From assembly GCF_025947185.1 (NCBI RefSeq), contig NZ_CP110001.1, positions 992,001 through 1,056,000 on the forward strand: 64,000 bases of DNA. Reading direction: 5' to 3'. Origin of the DNA: Flavobacterium sp. N2038 (GTDB lineage: Bacteria > Bacteroidota > Bacteroidia > Flavobacteriales > Flavobacteriaceae). Of the stretch, positions 61,821 through 64,000 are shown piece by piece. The position numbers and the translations under genes are program-made. The first letter of the stretch is position 1. Each line of letters begins with the position of its first letter. A model generated the notes under the pieces. It saw only the letters and a list, made by a program, of their open reading frames with translations, was not told the DNA's origin and ran no database searches.

Positions 61821-62669
61821 ATGAAAAAGTATATCATCTTAATTATCGCATTCTTATTCTCGGCATTATGTTTAAATGTTTTTGCACAAACAAAATCATA
61901 TCCTTTCGAAGTACTTAAAACCGGAAAAGGAAAACAGTCCATAATTTTTATTCCCGGATTTGCTTCTTCCGGAGAGGTCTGGAATGAAACAAAAACCGCA
62001 TTCGAAAAAGATTATAGTTGTTACACTCTTACAATGGCAGGTTTCGCCGGAGTAAAGCCACAACCAAATCCATCATTTGAAAATTGGAAAACAGAAATCG
62101 CCAATTATATCAAAGAAAATAAAATAGAAAAGCCAATTCTTATCGGTCACAGTATGGGTGGGGGATTGGCGCTTGCTATTGCGGCCGATTATCCGGAATT
62201 AATTAAGAAAATTGTGGTGGTAGATGCACTTCCATGCCTGGCTGCGTTAATGGATCCGTCTTTCAAGTCAAAAGAAAATAATGACTGTACTGCAATGACG
62301 GATCAGATGACTGGTATGACAGATGCTCAGTTTCTTGAAATGCAGAAAAAAACAATGCCAAGACTTTTAGCAGATGTCTCAAAAATGGATATGGTTGTTG
62401 ATTGGAGTGTAAAATCAGATAGAAAGACATTTGGTGAAATGTATTGTGATTTTTCAAATACAGATTTGAGAAATAAAATTACAGGTATAAAATGCCCATC
62501 ATTAATTTTATTAGAATCTTATTTTATAAATTTAAAACCATCAATCGAAGGACAATATAAGAATCTGAAAACAGCAAATTTTCAATATGCAGATAAAGGA
62601 TTACATTTTATAATGTACGACGATACAGCTTGGTATTTGGCACAGTTAAACACTTTTGTAAAATCGTAA
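61821..62669 (+). CDS. Secreted alpha/beta hydrolase
   Basis: The 282-residue protein has a signal peptide (MKKYIILIIAFLFSALCLNVFAQ) and an alpha/beta-hydrolase domain with FIPGFASSGEVW, nucleophile Ser in IGHSMGGGLALA, and a late YADKGLHFIMYD His. The short VVDALPC and cap region are typical of esterase-like enzymes. It is followed two bases later by the ECF sigma gene, which begins right after its stop, so the three genes from here form an operon. The substrate is not identifiable. Confidence 0.86.
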   Translation: MKKYIILIIAFLFSALCLNVFAQTKSYPFEVLKTGKGKQSIIFIPGFASSGEVWNETKTAFEKDYSCYTLTMAGFAGVKPQPNPSFENWKTEIANYIKENKIEKPILIGHSMGGGLALAIAADYPELIKKIVVVDALPCLAALMDPSFKSKENNDCTAMTDQMTGMTDAQFLEMQKKTMPRLLADVSKMDMVVDWSVKSDRKTFGEMYCDFSNTDLRNKITGIKCPSLILLESYFINLKPSIEGQYKNLKTANFQYADKGLHFIMYDDTAWYLAQLNTFVKS

Positions 62670-62671
62670 GA

Positions 62672-63145
62672 ATGGAATTTGAAGAAATCTATAAGACTTA
62701 TTGGGACAGAATATTCAGGCTTTGCATGGGATTTGTAAACGATTATGATGCCGCACAGGATTTGGCTCAGGAAACTTTTATAATTGTATGGCAAAAGCTG
62801 GAAACTTTTAGAAACGAATCGGCTATTGGAACCTGGATTTTTAGAATTGCCTCCAATAACTGTCTGAGGCAGATTGAAAAGCAAAAACGCTTTCCAAAAT
62901 CAGATTTACCAATTCATCTTTTTGAAGAAAAACAACAATCAATAGAGCCACAGATTCAGTTTTTGTATAAATGCATTGCAGAATTGCCTGAAACAGAGCG
63001 TATCATTATTTCATTAGAATTAGAAGATGTAAAGCAGGCAGAAATAGCCAGGATTATTGGGCTTTCTGAAGCGAATGTAAGGGTAAAAATTCACAGAATT
63101 AAAGAAAAACTGACTCAAAAATTTAAAGAAAATGGACAACGATAA
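62672..63145 (+). CDS. ECF-family RNA polymerase sigma factor
   Basis: The 157-residue protein has sigma region 2 (YKTYWDRIFRLCMGFVNDYDAAQDLAQETFIIVWQKLETF) and region 4 with HTH (ELPETERIIISLELEDVKQAEIARIIGLSEANVRVKIHRIKEKL). It lacks region 3, as is usual for ECF factors. The ATG at 62672 comes directly after the hydrolase stop and is preferred to a start 42 bases earlier inside the hydrolase gene. It overlaps the membrane-protein gene by 14 bases; that neighbour is the likely anti-sigma factor. Confidence 0.95.
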   Translation: MEFEEIYKTYWDRIFRLCMGFVNDYDAAQDLAQETFIIVWQKLETFRNESAIGTWIFRIASNNCLRQIEKQKRFPKSDLPIHLFEEKQQSIEPQIQFLYKCIAELPETERIIISLELEDVKQAEIARIIGLSEANVRVKIHRIKEKLTQKFKENGQR

Positions 63146-63725
63146 CAATATAGATTTTAAAGATTTATGGAAAAGACAATCTGTAAGTCAGCCAGACATG
63201 AAAGATTTATTATCAAGAGTAAGTGCGTTTAAAAAAGCAAGTTTAAGAAGTTTGTGGACAGCCAATATTTTACTGTTTTTTACAAGCGTATTTATTATTT
63301 TTATTTGGATATACTATCAACCAGAATTTGTTTCGACTAAAATTGGAATTGTATTAACGATTCTGGCAATGGTAATTTATTTGTTTGTTTATAATAAATT
63401 ATTGATTCCTTACAAAAATATTGATGCAACACAAACCAATCAGGAATATTTGCAGAAACTGATTTTAATTAAAAAGAAACAGCAGCTTATGCAGACCAAA
63501 ATGATGAGTTTGTATTTTCTGCTACTTGCAACTGGAATTTGTTTGTATATGTATGAATATGCAAGTAGAATGAGTGCTTTGGGAGCAAGTTTGTGTTACG
63601 GAATAACATTGACGTGGATGGCTTTTAATTGGTTTTATATCCGCCCAAAGCAAATCAAAAAACAGCAATCTAAACTAGATGCATTAATTGGGAAGTTTAA
63701 AGAAGTAAACGATCAATTGTTGTAG
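63132..63725 (+). CDS. Putative membrane anti-sigma partner
   Basis: The 197-residue protein has a cytoplasmic N-terminus of about 40 residues (FKDLWKRQSVSQPDMKDLLSRV) and four TM helices (ILLFFTSVFIIFIWIYY, IGIVLTILAMVIYLFVY, MSLYFLLLATGICLYM and LGASLCYGITLTWMAFNWFY). No zinc-finger anti-sigma motif is seen. Overlap with the ECF gene by 14 bases and the membrane topology support an anti-sigma role, but that is inference only. Confidence 0.75.
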   Translation: MDNDNNIDFKDLWKRQSVSQPDMKDLLSRVSAFKKASLRSLWTANILLFFTSVFIIFIWIYYQPEFVSTKIGIVLTILAMVIYLFVYNKLLIPYKNIDATQTNQEYLQKLILIKKKQQLMQTKMMSLYFLLLATGICLYMYEYASRMSALGASLCYGITLTWMAFNWFYIRPKQIKKQQSKLDALIGKFKEVNDQLL

Positions 63726-63745
63726 AAAACTTTGTTAAGTATTTA

Positions 63746-63773
63746 GACAGGCGCACTTTGATGCGTCTTTTTT
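63746..63773 (+). terminator. Terminator after the ECF operon
   Basis: GGCGCA and TGCGTC pair over six bases with one wobble, followed by a T run. Confidence 0.7.
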
Positions 63774-63900
63774 ATTTTGAACGGATTCTGTTTTGCTGTC
63801 TTAATTGCTGTTTTTGGTGTCAAAATGTCATTTTTTGAGTTTGGTTCAGAAATTGCGGTTTGTTTTGTGAATTTAAAAATCAATCTAAAAACATTTAAAT

Positions 63901-64000
63901 ATGGGAAGTGGATATTTAATAATTGCCGGAGCTATAATGTTGTTTAGCTGGCTGGTAAGTTCAAAACTAAAAAGTAAATTCGAATTATATTCTAAACTGC
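63901..64000 (+). CDS. Zinc metallopeptidase (YugP family), 3' end outside the window
   Basis: The visible 33 residues, MGSGYLIIAGAIMLFSWLV then SSKLKSKFELYSKL, match the N-terminal membrane helix of the YugP-type neutral zinc metallopeptidases. The HExxH motif would lie further downstream, beyond the window. It follows an AT-rich gap of 175 bases that contains the ECF operon terminator. Assignment rests on the N-terminus only. Confidence 0.65.
   Translation, partial: MGSGYLIIAGAIMLFSWLVSSKLKSKFELYSKL

Overview
The window is a chromosomal segment of a Flavobacterium-like member of the Bacteroidota. This rests on low GC, Bacteroidota-type promoters (TTTG, about 19 bases, then TAnnTTTG, complete before leuS), A-rich ribosome binding sites, and gene families typical of the group (DUF3098 next to ftsX and uppP, a DUF5686 outer-membrane protein, BatA-free LytTR/sigma-54 signalling, HopJ-like and paired DUF6686-like proteins). 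No transposase, integrase, prophage, rRNA or CRISPR array was seen. Most genes are chromosomal core genes.

Layout. 1-3.4 kb: the end of a large lipoprotein gene, methylmalonyl-CoA epimerase, a CAU-anticodon tRNA and a small proline-rich membrane protein. 3.4-9.1 kb: ribE and pdxA diverge, followed by the DUF177-rpmF-fabH-accB-accC fatty-acid-synthesis cluster. 9.2-15.3 kb: six tandem paralogues of a 98-residue secreted PepSY-like protein, then a sigma-54 response regulator that converges on a hybrid histidine kinase with overlapping stop codons. 15.4-20.5 kb: an S9 peptidase, a long nested palindrome, an FAD oxidoreductase, mtgA and an LpxR-like protein. 20.5-25.4 kb: mostly uncharacterised genes, including a PIN protein, a YegP-like protein and an XRE regulator. 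25.4-38.5 kb: a tRNA-Ala with a decayed copy, queD, lpxH, a seven-haem lipoprotein, a DUF6686-like pair, recJ with an MFS transporter and a hydrolase, HopJ, rsmI and tdk. 38.8-52.9 kb: rpoN, asnS, an RND/MMPL exporter, a LytS/LytTR pair, a cation antiporter, DUF5686, frr and pyrH. 53-64 kb: truB-uppP-DUF3098-ftsX, a molybdopterin-fold lipoprotein, a TonB-receptor relic, leuS with a one-base frameshift, and a hydrolase-ECF sigma-membrane protein operon. The window ends inside a zinc metallopeptidase gene.

Genes that work together. fabH, accB and accC start fatty acid synthesis. truB, uppP, mtgA, ftsX and lpxH serve envelope and translation functions. RpoN (38.8 kb) is the partner that the sigma-54 activator at 11.5 kb needs. 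The PepSY-like array next to that two-component system is the best candidate here for an undescribed periplasmic or envelope-response system.

Non-coding structure is unusually rich. Several housekeeping genes (accC, lpxH, recJ, rpoN, frr, uppP, leuS) are preceded by short tandem arrays with a 7- or 8-base period built on CTAA/TTAG cores, often as two opposed arms. Long nested palindromes of at least four sequence families fill most of the other gaps. All family names come from reading motifs by eye; no database search was run.
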